From Pilatotrama ljubarskyi (lineage: Eukaryota > Basidiomycota > Agaricomycetes > Polyporales > Polyporaceae): DNA of 64,000 nt. Shown in pieces: positions 47,962 through 58,975 of this stretch. The stretch's first letter is position 1. The number at the start of each line of letters is the position of its first letter. Location: positions 529,102-593,101 of the forward strand of contig MU277670.1 in assembly GCA_022385805.1 (NCBI GenBank), written 5' to 3'. The notes beneath the pieces were generated by a model. It did not search any database, had not been told where the DNA came from, and saw nothing but the letters and a program-made list of their open reading frames with translations. The position numbers and the translations under genes are program-made.

Positions 47962-48371
47962 ATGAGTGAACAGGTCGCTGTAGGGAAACTGGCTGCGCAA
48001 GCGGACCAGCCTGGGTGAGTAGGGTCCTGCTCCCTCTGTGGTGGGGGATGTTCTGACTTGCCTCTGCTGTCCAGGGGTGTGCTCGCGAAGCTCCTTATAT
48101 TCGCCGTATCATTAGGAGTCGTCCCAATTTCCTCATATTTCCTCTCGAGAGACTATCTCTGGGATGGTATGTCTCCTAGTTCGGATGCGTTCACTGACGG
48201 TCCGTTCGTCCCCTCATGCGCATCATAGGTAACACGATATACGCCGCCATCACCGCCATTGTTTCTGCCAACCTGGTCTTGGTCGCTTACATTATCGAAG
48301 CCACTAGGGAAGAGGCGCGTCTCCGCGCGCGCGAGAAGCAGCAGCAAGGAGAGTCCAAAAAGGACAAGTAG
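47962..48371 (+). CDS. VMA21: V-ATPase assembly factor VMA21
   Basis: Vma21 is a small ER membrane chaperone that helps assemble the Vo sector of the vacuolar ATPase. I start at MSEQVAVGKLAAQ. After an intron (near 48017-48074) the core reads GVLAKLLIFAVSLGVVPISS and YFLSRDYLW, and after a second intron GNTIYAAITAIVSANLVLVA and YIIEATREE. The two hydrophobic helices with a short loop, and a lysine-rich C-terminal end (ESKKDK, a likely KKXX-type retrieval signal), are as in yeast Vma21. About 90 residues, the usual size. Confidence 0.88.
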
Positions 48372-48430
48372 CCCCCACTACCCTCGTATCATCTGTCCAT
48401 ACCTGCCCCTCTTGCTCTTCTACTCGGACA

Positions 48431-49198
48431 CTATACCACCGTTCTTACCATCGCATGCATCGCATGTTCGACCTCGCCCTCGAGGAAGATCTGGAAATAC
48501 GCGACGTCGAGCCACCGCCCGAACTTGCGCCCCACCTCGCGGAGCGTCCCGCGCAGCTCGAAGCCCTGCTTCCGCCAGAAGTTCATTGTCCGCGTGTTCT
48601 CCGTCGTCACGCCCGCTATGTAGGAACGCCTGCCATGAGCCGTCATTCCCGTTCGCGAGGGGTTGGAAACTCGCCGATGATGGTATGGAACCGGTCTCCC
48701 TGTTTCTGCGCTTCCACCAGCATCGCTTGCAAGAGCTTCTCGCCGATACCCTTGCCCCGGAAATCCTTGTGGATGTATAGCGACAGTTCCGCAGACCTGG
48801 CCGGCCACGGGCACGATTCATGAGCAGCCCACTGCTGGTCACGTATGCCAGTACAGTACTCACCCGGCGTACGCCGGCCGCACGTTATAATGCCACAAGT
48901 TGCACCAGCCGACCGTCCTCCAGCTGCCTCTACTATGACCATCAGACGCGTCCGCGTCCGAGTCATCCATAACTTCCGCGACGATGCACGGGTAGCTCTC
49001 GCCGCGCAGCCTGACAAGCCACTCAGCGCGTTCGCTGAGCGGCTGAGGAACAGTGTGGAAGGTCGCGGTTCCGTGCAGGATCTGGTCGTTGTAGATATCG
49101 AGAATGGCGGGGAGGTCTTCGGCGACCACGTCGCGGATGTTGAGCTTCATGTGGTGTGTAGGGCTCAGCTTCGAGAAGTGTGCATCCATATCCGCCAA
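48431..49198 (-). CDS. GNAT acetyltransferase of the phosphinothricin/L-amino-acid N-acetyltransferase type
   Basis: The N-terminal strand motif NIRDVVAEDLPAILDIYNDQ and the acceptor segment TATFHTVPQPLSERAEWLVR are typical of PAT-like GNATs, which acetylate amino acids or amino-acid-like compounds. After introns come GWCNLWHYNVRPAYAG, RSAELSLYIHKDFRGKGIGE (motif A, RGKGIG), LLQAMLVEAQKQGDRFHTII, AGVTTENTRTMNFWRKQGFE and RWLDVAYFQIFLEGEV. Two ATGs are possible: 49198 (ADMDAHFSKL) or the one before KLNIRDV; I list the longer. It is not closely related to the five-copy array 5 kb away. Confidence 0.82.
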
Positions 49199-49554
49199 CG
49201 GACCGCCGTGGGGTTGTGAACCACGCTGCGTAATGACTCAATCCAGGATTGACTGAACCACAATTGATCTCCGCGACGTCGCACTTTGGCGTGCAGCTCT
49301 AACGTTACGGGCAGGTGTACCACGCAGCATCTACAGTCGTATGGAATGTATCAATTCCATTGATAGTGATAACAGATTACGAGTACAGGGAATAGTACAT
49401 GCGTGCAGATGCTAATGCGACAGATCTAAGTGCGGCAAGATAGTGATACGAGGAGTGCCATGCGAGGTGGTGGATCATAGTCATGCGAGGCGAGACGATG
49501 CAATGAATAAGATAATGGAAATCCTCCAAGAGCGAGCGAGCGACAGACAACAGC
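49199..49554. other. Intergenic between PAT-like GNAT and RNR2-A 3' end
   Basis: 356 bp. No gene. It contains the upstream region of the GNAT gene and the RNR2 3' UTR. Confidence 0.4.
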
Positions 49555-51064
49555 TTAGAAGTCCTCGTCGAGGGAGCTGCAGAGCGACAGTCAACACCAT
49601 GGCGGTACAGGATGGGGAAGGGAGGACTCACAAGGACTTGCTGGTGTTGACCTCCGCGGTCGCGCTCTGCGCGGAGGTGTTGACACCCGCTTTCGAGTAG
49701 TCGGACACTCGCTTCTCGAAGAAGTTCGTCTTGCCCTGCAGCGAGATCATGTCCATGAAGTCGAAAGGGTTCGTGACGTTGTAGTGCTTCTCGCCGCCAA
49801 GCGCGACAAGCAGGCGGTCGGCCACGAACTCGATGTACTGGCGCATAAGCTTCGCGTTCATGCCGATGAGCGCAACAGGGAGTGCATCTAGGAACATAAA
49901 TGGTGAGCGAGGGCGAGTGAAGAGAAGGGCGATAACGCTTACCAGTCAGAAACTCCTGCTCGATCTCGACGGCCTCAACGATGATCTGGCGGACGATGTC
50001 GGGGTGAGGGCGGCGCTTGAGGTGGCTGAAGAGCAAGCAAGCGAAGTCGGTGTGCATGCCCTCGTCACGCGAGATGAGCTCGTTCGAAAAGGTAAGACCG
50101 GGCATCAAGCCACGCTTCTTGAGCCAGAAGATGGAGGCGAAGGAGCCGGAGAAGAAGATACCCTCTACGGCGGCGAAGGCGACGAGACGCTCGGCGAACG
50201 CAGACTCCTTGTCGGAGATCCAGCGCAAAGCCCAATCCGCCTTCTTCTTGATGCAGGGGATGGTCTCGATGGCGTCGAAGAGGTGCTCGCGCTGTGCAGG
50301 GTCCTTGATATAGGTGTCGATGAGAAGAGAGTAGGTCTCGGAGTGGATGTTCTCCATCATGATCTGGAAGCCGTAGAAGCAGCGGGCCTCGGCGGCCTGC
50401 ACCTCGTTGGAGAAGCGCTCGACAAGGTTTTCGTTGACAATGCCGTCCGACGCGGCGAAGAAAGCGAGGACGTGCGAGATGAAGTGACGCTCATCGTCGT
50501 TAAGACGGTTGTGCCAGTCGTGGAGATCCTTCGAGAGGTCCATCTCCTCCGCGGTCCAGAAGGATGCCTCAGCCTTCTTGTACATCTGCCAGATCTACAC
50601 AGCCTCAACATGAGTTGCTTTCTACGAGATAAACAAGGCAGACATACCTCGTGGTATTGGATGGGGAAGAGGACAAACCGGCGCTTAGACTCGGTCAAGA
50701 GAGGCTCCATGTCTACGGACACGCGCAATTAGTACGCGTCGCGACGCGTCTTGACGCGTCATAAGCACTCACGTTCGGGCAAATCAACCTCGCCAATCCA
50801 GCGGTGCTCTCGTGATGAAGAGGCGGAAGGCAACTCATCACCAGACTCGGGGGATGTAGAGCGACGCGCGTCGTCGACGATATCAGCCTTCTTCGCGTTC
50901 TTAGTGGGGGTGGTCAAGCACATCTCCTTCAATGCAGCAGCCGCCTAGGTTATAAAGGTCAGTTGAGTACGCGTTGGACGTGGCGCGACGCGTCGCACCT
51001 TCTTGGACGGCGTCGGGGCGGGAGAAGGGACACGGGGAGGGGTGCAAACGCCAGCGGCAGACAT
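49555..51064 (-). CDS. RNR2: Ribonucleotide reductase small subunit (R2), copy A
   Basis: The R2 subunit holds the diiron-tyrosyl cofactor that starts reduction of ribonucleotides to deoxyribonucleotides. The start [20 protein letters not shown] splices to [52 protein letters not shown] and [20 protein letters not shown]. Iron ligands are all visible: the Asp in EEMDLSKD, the Glu in [10 protein letters not shown], Glu and His in [10 protein letters not shown] (radical Tyr just after), the Glu in AVEGIFFSG, and Glu and His in [10 protein letters not shown] last intron (GTGAGTCCTC..CTCTGCAG) joins NTSKSF to SLDEDF, the acidic tail that docks to the R1 subunit, stop 49555. Two introns contain perfect ACGCGT motifs. 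Confidence 0.95.
50734..50759. promoter_or_regulatory. Three ACGCGT (MCB-type) motifs spaced 10 bp, inside an RNR2-A intron
   Basis: Perfect ACGCGT lies at 50734-50739, 50744-50749 and 50754-50759. The repeats share one helical face. They lie in the 58-bp intron between VDLPE and MEPLL. ACGCGT is the MluI cell-cycle box bound by MBF in yeasts, which drives S-phase genes such as RNR. Function inside this intron is inferred. Confidence 0.6.
50969..50993. promoter_or_regulatory. Two ACGCGT motifs in the first RNR2-A intron
   Basis: Perfect copies at 50969-50974 and 50988-50993 lie within the intron following the first exon (PTPSKK / AAAALKEM). Confidence 0.55.
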
Positions 51065-51595
51065 GGTAAGTGATCTGAGGGATGTGTGGTGAGGCGTTGA
51101 GACTGGCAGAGGGTTCGAGCGCGTCGTCGAGGGGGATGGTGAAGCAGAGCCCGGTGCAGTCGATAGCCTTTTATATACGAGGACAGCCGGATTTTCAACA
51201 ACGGACGCCTACGCGCTGTTTGGCTCTGTTGACGCGTCAACGCGACGCGCCAGAGTATATAATTCCAGGGCTGACCGCGACCGTGGGAAAATGCCCCGAG
51301 CCCCGCCAGCGTTCCGCAGTCTTCGCTGGGCGCTTGCTTGGCTTTGGGTGGCGTTCGCCACGGGTGAGATGACAAAGCCGAGATAAGCCGAGGCCAGACC
51401 GTGTCAGCCGAGATGCTCCGGGCGGCTAACGCGGGTGACGCGACGCGTGACATAACGCGATTCATTTTCGGGGGGGCGGGGCGCTTACGGCAGACTGAGC
51501 GACTGCACGAAAGGGGACGTACAGCAACGCTCGTTTCCGTCTTTTGCCAGGGTCCAGTCCTGCGCAGTGTGTCGCTCGCAGCCTGCGTGCATGCC
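51065..51595. promoter_or_regulatory. Shared bidirectional promoter of two RNR2 paralogues
   Basis: The two R2 start codons lie 531 bp apart and point away from each other. ACGCGT occurs at 51232-51237 and 51443-51448. A TATATAAA element faces copy A (51170-51177 on the minus strand, about 105 bp before its ATG), and TATATAAT is at 51256-51263. With the intronic sites there are seven ACGCGT in about 715 bp. Confidence 0.7.
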
Positions 51596-53114
51596 ATGGC
51601 TCCTCTGTCGTACGACCATTCCAAGACACCCCCAGTAGCCGCCCAGCCGAGGCCTGTGACGTCCAACGGCGTTTCGTCCTCACCAAATGACAAGACTTAT
51701 TCTCCAAGCGTCTCCCCGTGCACACCAAGGAGCCCTGTTGCCAAACGCCGATTGTCCAAGAGCGGCTCCCATTCGAGTGTGCTTGCAGAACAGCGTGCTC
51801 CGAGTCCAATAGATGAGGAGGATCCGCATGAGAGATTTGTCGGAGAAGTCGACTTGCCCGAACGTACGTCGCAAGACTCTCAGGACCGAGCGCATCCAAG
51901 CTGACAGGCGCAACCAGACCAGGAGCCTCTGCTCACGGAGACGACCCGTCGCTTCGTGCTCTTTCCAATACAGTACAACGAGGTGCGCCTCAGCATTGCC
52001 TAACGCATCCCTATGTTGACGGGCTAGCCCCTCGCTAGATATGGCAGATGTACAAGAGTGCCCAAGCGTCCTTCTGGACGGTCGAAGAGATCGACCTCTC
52101 GCATGACCTCATGGATTGGCATTACAAGCTCAACCCCAACGAGCGTCACTTCATATCCTATGTCCTCGCCTTCTTCGCCGCCTCGGACGGTATCGTCAAC
52201 GAAAACCTCGTCGAGCGCTTCTCCAACGAGGTGCAGGCCGCCGAGGCCCGCTGCTTTTACGGCTTCCAGATCATGATCGAGAACGTACACTCCGAGACGT
52301 ACTCCCTGCTCATTGACACATACATCAAGGACCCTGCAGAGCGGACTTTCTTGTTCGACGCTATCGAGACCATTCCTTGCATCAAGAAGAAGGCAGACTG
52401 GGCTCTCCGCTGGATAGCGGACGAACGCTCAGTCTTTGCGGAGCGGCTCGTCGCCTTCGCCGCCGTCGAGGGCGTGTTCTTCTCGGGCTCGTTCGCCGCG
52501 ATTTTCTGGTTGAAGAAGCGGGGGCTCATGCCTGGTCTGACGTTCTCCAACGAGCTTATCAGCCGAGACGAGGGCATGCATACGGACTTTGCGTGCCTCC
52601 TCTTCCACCATCTGCGTCGTCGACCGCATCCAAAGAGAGTCTTGCGCATCATCACAGAGGCTGTCGAGATTGAGAAGGAGTTTCTCACAGGTACGTCTGC
52701 TCCTCCCATCCCCATACCACCTCCCACTCACCTCCCCTCCCCTCTCTCACCACAGAAGCCCTCCCTGTCTCGCTCATCGGCATGAACGCCGATCTGATGT
52801 GCCAATACATCGAGTTCGTCGCCGACCGGCTGCTCGTCGCGCTCGGCAACGACAAGCACTACCACGCCGCGAACCCGTTCGACTTCATGGACCTCATCTC
52901 GCTCCAGGGCAAGACCAACTTCTTCGAGAAGCGCGTCTCCGAGTACGCCAAGGCCGGCTTCCAGCGGAGCGCCTCCCAGGACGGGCGCGCGCCCACGCCC
53001 GCTGCTGCCGAGCCCGCGAACCGTGTTTTGTGAGTAGCAATCGGCAGTTCTTTTGCTTGAGGGAGGGGTGATGCTGACGCTGTGTGCTGTAGCACCTTGG
53101 ATGAGGACTTCTGA
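51596..53114 (+). CDS. Ribonucleotide reductase small subunit (R2), copy B
   Basis: This is a paralogue of the divergent copy A. The N-terminal part ([20 protein letters not shown]) is unlike copy A until [10 protein letters not shown]. Exons then give [20 protein letters not shown] and [20 protein letters not shown]. All metal ligands are kept: [37 protein letters not shown] and RDEGMHTDF. It is therefore not a degenerate Rnr4-type subunit. After an intron near 52692-52755 comes [36 protein letters not shown], a variable linker, and TLDEDF after the last intron, stop 53112-53114. Copy B lacks the first-intron ACGCGT sites of copy A. Possible roles are stress-specific or stage-specific expression; this is inference. 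Confidence 0.93.
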
Positions 53115-53451
53115 GGTCTGAGTACCAGAGTACTTGCCGCTGTATGTGTACATGCTGTATATTATCGCTAGAGCCCGCACCCTACCCCCACTCCTGTGTA
53201 TTTCTTACATACCTGTAGCCTAGTTCTTAGTTCCACTGTAGACTCTAATGCTAATCGCCTCGGCACAATCCTCGTTCAGCTACATTGTCTCCTAGAGTCC
53301 TCTGTGCGCAGTTGCACGCCTTTGAATGGCGAATCACTGGGCCTGTCGGGTTCACACCGCCGACGACGGAAGCGTGTACAGAGAAAACAGATGATGTGAT
53401 AGCGGAAACGTGTAAGGCTACAGCGTGCAAGTACAAAGCAACGAAACAAAG
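53115..53451. other. Convergent 3' spacer
   Basis: 337 bp between the RNR2-B and DRG1 stop codons. No gene was seen. Confidence 0.4.
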
Positions 53452-55191
53452 CTACTTTTTCGAGATATGGACGACTGGGCAAGGACTCTGTCAGCGCTTC
53501 TCCCGCTTGGAAGACGTGCGTGCATGATACTCACCATCCTCATCCTCGAGCACATGATCCAGACCGACCTTCTGCCCTCTCGCGTGCTTCGCACTCGCTC
53601 CCCATACGATCGCACTGCAAGCCGCATGCTCGTCAGCTTTCCGTCCACAACACGCAGACCAGAGACAACACGGAGTCGGTACGCACTACTTCATTTGCTT
53701 CGCGATCTCCTTATGGATCGCGTTACAAAAGTCCTCGACCGTGCACTTGCCGCGGCGGAGCACGACGGGCGCGCTGTAGTCTGGCGGCAGCCCGCGCGGC
53801 TTCGTGTACACGCGCACGAGGTCGAGCGTCTTCCACATCGTGTCGATGAGCTCGTCGATGTTCCACCACTCTTTCGAGGAGATGGGCACGCTGTTCGGGA
53901 TGCGGTACAGCAGGTCGAGCTCCTCGATCGAAATCGCGTCGATCTTGTTGAGCACCTACGGAGATGCAAAGTTAGCATTCTGGCGTCCCAACTGGGACGA
54001 GCAAGGGCGCTCACGTATATTGCCGGGATGTACACTCTGCACGCATCACACATGAGCCTCGGTCGAGAAACAGCAAGGGAGCGATACGCACCTGTTCCCC
54101 TCAATCACGTCCACCAGATCGTCCGCGGTCGCGTTCGGCTGGCGGATAGCGACGTCCGCATTGCTGATCCGGTACTCGCTCAGGATCGCCTTGATCTCGT
54201 CGTGGTCGATGTTCGTGAGCGGGACGGTGTTCGTGATCGCGATCCCGCCCTTGTCTTTTTTGCGCACGGTAATCGCTGGGGGCTTCTTGTTCAGGCGGAT
54301 GCCGAAGCTCTCGAGCTCGTGCTCGATGACGGCTTTGTCGCCGAGCGGCTTGAGCACGTCCAGCACGATGAAGATCAGGTTGCATGTCCGGGCGACTGCA
54401 TGGGCGCGGGCGGTTGGGCTATGTGAGCGGGGAGATGTGGGAAGTAGACATACCGGCAATAACTGGGGGGCGCGGTCAGCGCTGTAATAGAGATGGGGGC
54501 GATGCATATCATACCTTGTCGACCTCGACCTCGGCCATCGTTGGCTCCTTCGATGATACCAGCTTGGAGGGAATGAGGCAGTGAGCGTGGGAAGGTGAAG
54601 GGAGGCACATACGCAGATCCAGGATCTGTATTGGTGCGCCGTGGACCTTGACTGTTCCGGGAACGGTAGTGAGCGTCGTGAAATCAATCTCAGACGCCTC
54701 GGAGTGGGTGCCGGTGAGTTTTGACATCAGCGTCGACTGCGGCAAACATGGTCGGACATGTCAGCAGTCACAGAAACGGTCGTGGAAGAGATGGACGCAC
54801 CTTGCCCACTGAAGGGAAGCCGACGAAACCGACTGTCGCTATACCGGTGCGGGCGACGTCGAAGCCGACGCCTCCGCCGCCGCCTCCACCGCCCTGGGGA
54901 CCGAGGAGCTCGCGACGGAGTTTGGCGAGCTTGGCCTTGAGCTGACCCAAGTGGTAGCTCGTGGCCTTATTCTTCTGCGCTGTATCGCGGACGGGCGTTC
55001 AGAGGGTGATCGGGCGCGGAAAAGCACTGCTAGACATACTCCTGGCCTGCGAGACTGAGCACTTGTTCTTGGTGGGGAGGGGCTGGGATGCTTACCATCT
55101 CATCTTCGATTTCCTTGAGAGCGCGAAGGCGTCAGAACAATTGCGAGCGGGGAGGGAGGGGCGGTACCTTTATTTTCTGAACGGTGGTCAT
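53452..55191 (-). CDS. RBG1: Developmentally regulated GTP-binding protein DRG1 / Rbg1
   Basis: This is a cytosolic translation-associated GTPase of the OBG/DRG family that works with a DFRP partner (Tma46). The start TTVQKIK leads to [20 protein letters not shown] and RELLGP plus a glycine run. G motifs follow: GFPSVGKS (G1, split by an intron), TTVPGT (G3 region) with ILDLPGIIEGA, and VLNKID near 53950. A TGS-type C-terminal part reads [20 protein letters not shown] and [20 protein letters not shown]. The reading frame then seems to stop at 53686, but an intron (GTGCGTACC..TTGCAG) restores [20 protein letters not shown] and, after a further intron, VVHISKK, stop 53452-53454. That gives a full-length DRG protein. 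Confidence 0.92.
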
Positions 55192-55578
55192 TGTTGCAGG
55201 CGTGAGGGAGAGAAGGATGAGTGATGGGCGCCTGTGTGCGAGTGCGGAGAAGACGACGACGGGCGCCTGCCGCTGCCCCAGGCTGTCTCTGCCTATCCAC
55301 TCGTTGCAACGCCTCTCCCGTCTCTTCTCTCGCTCGTCCTCACCGGCTTCTAGTCCTCGCTCACCGCCCACGCCCACACGCTCACGCCCACGACCGCGCC
55401 CGTCTCCAGCGTTTGCCTCCCGCCCCTCCAGGTTCGCCTCCGGTCCTTCTCCCAACCGCCGCTCATTCCATCTGCGACTTGGCTGGCCCGGGCGCTGCTT
55501 CTCACATCGAGGCCGCCCCCCACGTCGCATTCCACTCTTTCATACCACACTATATCCCCCGCGAATCTGTGACCCCTC
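55192..55578. promoter_or_regulatory. Divergent promoter of DRG1 and KCH genes
   Basis: 387 bp between the starts, rich in pyrimidine tracts (CTCTCC, CCCACGCCC). No TATA box is evident. Confidence 0.45.
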
Positions 55579-57650
55579 ATGTGCAAAGGTGCGAATTGGA
55601 AACGAGAGGTCGTCCCGGACCATAAGGTTAGTCGCAGCTTTCCTCGTTCGGCGGCTGCCTTTCTCACAATGCTGCCAGTTCGACTTCATCGACACCCGAG
55701 AGTTCAGAGACAATGGATGCGGCATGCGAATGAAGTGAGTGCCTTGCCACCAGCCGCTGCATACATGCGTTGTTAACCTGCGCACGCAGGTATCTATGGC
55801 TCTACATCGGCGTCCTCATCTCTTTCCTCGTCTACGTCTCCGATATCTTCACAGCCGTGACCATGCTCACCACAACATCATGGTCAAACGCAATCTTCAA
55901 CAGCTGTCCACCCGACCAGCAAAGCGGCTGCGTCTACATCCCCTTCAGCATCGGCCGCTGGCTCTTCTTTGGCTGCGTCGTCTTCTCCTTCCTCCTGGTA
56001 TGTTTCACTCTAGCGCCCGTCACTTCCCATTCTTCATTCCTCAATGCCCGTAGCTCGCGTACGAGGCATACAAGGCCAAGAAGATCATCCAGAGCCGTGA
56101 CATCTCGTACGCCTTCACCAATGTCATGGCCAACAAATACTATTCACTCCGTAAGGCCACACAACCTCCGCCCTCGTCGTTGTTCCACCTACTGATCCCG
56201 CTCTCCAGGGTCATATGACCATTTCTGCTTCTTCAACCACATCTCCGCCTCCACGAAGCGCATGGACGACTTCGCCTTCTTCGTGTTCTTCACTTTCAAG
56301 AGTGAGTGACTGCCAGCGGAGATGAGCTCGTGCAATATTGACACGCCGTTGCAGGTTGGAAGCGGCTGCTCTTCGCTGACGGCCCGCGTCAGTCGATCAA
56401 CGCGTTGACCCTGTACGCGTTCTACCTTTCCAAGGAAGACGATGGCCCGTTCTGGCAAATCAGCAAGTACTTCAACGGCAACCTGATCACGTCTGCCCTG
56501 ACGGTGTCTACGGCCTTCACCGTCTTCATCTTTGCCCTCTCGCTGCTCATGCTCATCATCGCTGGTATCTGCTACATTCCTCTGCTCTGCCACATCCAAG
56601 GTAACCTCAAGGTACGAGCATCACCACTTCTAGCGTGGGGCCGTGCTCACCATTTATAGGAGTACTGCTGCCACAAAGTGGACAAGGTAATCTACACCCT
56701 TTTACCGCATATCGTGAACAACACTCACCTCTTTGCAGCGTATCTCGGAGATCATCAAGCGCAGGAACAAGCAGCGTCTGGCCAAAGCCGCAGCCCTCGC
56801 AAAGAAGGAAGCCGCCGGCGATTTCTCCCACCTCAAGAACAAGAAGGGCGAGCTCATCGCCAAGCCCCTGCCGCAGCCTACCCTTCCCAACGTCTCCTTA
56901 GACGACGACGATGATGTGGCCTCCATCCGCACGCGCGGCCCCCCGCCCAGCACGTTCGGCTCGCAGAGCGACTACTACAGCGACTACAAAGCCCCCGTCC
57001 TCGACTACGGCATGGACAACGCCACCTACGCCCCGCTCGACTACCCTCCCATGCCCGCGTACGCGCAGCAGGGCGGCGGAGCGTACCACCAGTACAACGG
57101 CTCGATCGGGACGCTGCCCGACACGCCTCAGGCACAGATGTACGACGACGAGTACGCGAGCCAGCTCCACCTGCCGTCCGCTGCGGCGCCGTTTGGCCAG
57201 GCGGACGACCACCACTCGTCTATGCAGCACAGTGCGTATGGCGGGTACGAGTCGTACGACCCGTACCGCGCGGGGAGCGCTGCGCCCGACTACCGCTCGG
57301 GCAGCGCCGCACCGGACTACAGGTCTGGGAGCGTTGCGCCGGACTACCAGTCGGGCACCCAGGCGCCGAGCTATAGGACGGGGAGCGCCGCGCCGGACTA
57401 CAGGTCTGCTAGCACCGCGCCGTATGCGCAGCAGCAACGTCAGCACCAGCACCAGCAGCAAGGGCAGTACCAGCAGGACGAGTACCCGAACCCTTACTCG
57501 CCTGGGCCGCATAACATGTTCCAGCCTGCGCAACACGGGTACCAACAGCATTCGCAGCAGCATCAGCAGTATCAGCCGCAGCCGCAGCAGAGACTGAGCG
57601 GGGGCAGCGACGGGTATGACTATAGTGCCGGCCACGTTCATGCCATGTAG
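55579..57650 (+). CDS. KCH-family low-affinity potassium transporter with repetitive tail
   Basis: This is related to yeast Kch1/Prm6, plasma-membrane proteins that import K+ at low affinity and support calcium responses to pheromone. The start CKGANWKREVVPDHK splices to FDFIDTREFRDNGC, YLWLYIGVLISFLVYVSDIF, FSIGRWLFFGCVVFSFLL, AYEAYKAKKIIQSRDISYAF, HFCFFNHISASTKRMDDFAF and SWKRLLFADGPRQSINALTL. A last helix, IFALSLLMLIIAGICYIP, precedes CHIQGNLKEYCCHKVDKRIS. These blocks are the KCH domain. The cytosolic tail is long. It contains six irregular repeats of about nine residues built on APDYRSGSA (57280-57420), followed by glutamine/histidine-rich runs. The domain part looks intact. Confidence 0.86.
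57276..57420 (+). repeat. In-frame minisatellite in the KCH tail (APDYRSGSA-type units)
   Basis: About six 24-30 base units encode variants of A-P-D-Y-R-S-G-S. Units differ at synonymous and some replacement sites, for example APSYRTGSA and APDYQSGTQ. Copy number is likely to vary between strains. Confidence 0.75.
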
Positions 57651-57970
57651 TTGTACCGCACAGCGCGCATCTCACTCAACTCAGAGCTCGTTCCCTTCCA
57701 CCATCGCTGTCTTCGCCTCTCCGTGTCGTCCGCGACGCGTAGGGCGGTCGTCGCTATCTCTTAGGCTATCGCACTTCTTTCGCGCTTCCCCTTCTCATAT
57801 GCCCCGCACCACAGACATTGTCTTGGCTGTGTCCCGCAGGTCATGTTGGTTCATCTCCCTTTCCTTCTATTTTATTCGTATCAGTCAAGCACGCTGTACC
57901 ACTATAATCTCCCTCTTCTATGGACTGTACACATCCGTGCCCAAGCTGAAAAGTACTACGCATGCATACC
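57651..57970. other. Convergent 3' spacer
   Basis: 320 bp between the KCH and IMP2 stop codons. Pyrimidine-rich, no gene. Confidence 0.4.
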
Positions 57971-58975
57971 CTATGCCGCATGCGACACCACCGCGTCCCC
58001 CTCCGAGGTACGTGCACCCGCAGAGGGGGAGGTAGAGGCGACGGTGACGCGCGAGTTCCGCCACTTCTCGCGCTCAAGCTCGGCTTTGCTGCGCCGCCAG
58101 TCCGGGCTGCCGATCTGCGCGTCATGCCGCGCGATGAGGGGCTGCCCGAGAGGCCCGATGCGCTCCCATGGCCAGAGGATGAAGGCGAGGCGGGACTGGA
58201 TGAGGCCTAGGGGAACCTGCCGGGCGGGGGGTGAGGGTTAGTAGACGTTCGGGAGCATAGGTGGAAGGACGTACGGGACCGAAACGGTTACTGTCCTCTG
58301 TTCGGAACGGCTCGTCGCCTTCATATCCGAGTTCAGGACGGTGCAAACGGAGAGGGATGTAGCAGAGCGACTACGCACCTTCTACCCATACATGTCCTGT
58401 CGGCACGCGCACCTCTGCATCCGGGTATGGCGGTAACGTCTTCACCTGCGTAAGTCCGGATATCAGGTATTTTGCAGGGTGCAAGGGCTGCTTGGACGTA
58501 CAGTATCGCCCTCGAGCGCGACGATGCGCTTCACAATGAGCTTCGAGTCCGTCGGGGACCTAGCAGAGGAGGCAACTTCAGCGCCAGCTTTAGAGGAAAC
58601 AGACAGCATGAAGACGTACTTTAAAGCGACTATGTCGCCGCGTTTATATTGGTGCCTTATCCTTACGGAGAAGCTGTCGAACAGCACGATGTCCTTCCAG
58701 GTCGAGTCGTCCGGGTTAAGCGTAGGCTAGCTAGCACGGCGTCCCTCTGAGCTCTGCCCCGTTCTTCGTATGCGCACGAAACTGAAGAGACGCACCTGCA
58801 TACTGCGCCCAGTGACAGCCTTGACGTTTGCCCCGTACTCGGTCACAAAGATCGCGAGGGGCAGCCAGACGAGTGCGGAGAGGGTCCATTTGAGCGTGCG
58901 TCGCTGCTCGAGGAAGTCTCGCCAGGACTTGCGCATGGTTCTAAGGCCGTTTCGTACACCTCGCACTGCCTGCAT
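57971..58975 (-). CDS. IMP2: Mitochondrial inner membrane peptidase subunit 2 (IMP2, S26 family)
   Basis: This signal peptidase-like serine protease on the outer face of the inner membrane removes sorting signals from intermembrane-space proteins. The start QAVRGVRNGLRTMRKSWRDF leads into a membrane helix, LKWTLSALVWLPLAIFVTEY. VTGRSMQPTLNP follows with the nucleophile Ser in S-M-Q-P (the split falls on an intron). DIVLFDSFSVR and RGDIVALKY come next. The general-base Lys is in SKLIVKRIVALEGD. GHVWVEGDEPFRTEDSNRFG and PVPLGLIQSRLAFILWPWER close the fold. The C-terminal extension rich in Ala/Ser ends GDAVVSHAA, stop at 57971. The catalytic dyad is present. Confidence 0.88.

Noticed and set aside
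53686..53700. DRG1 appears to end early after KEIAKQMK
   Set aside because: A normal GT..AG intron restores the conserved [24 protein letters not shown] end, so there is no truncation.
56898..57641. 247-codon minus-strand frame rich in Leu, Val and Arg
   Set aside because: It is the complement of the repetitive KCH tail and has no domain.
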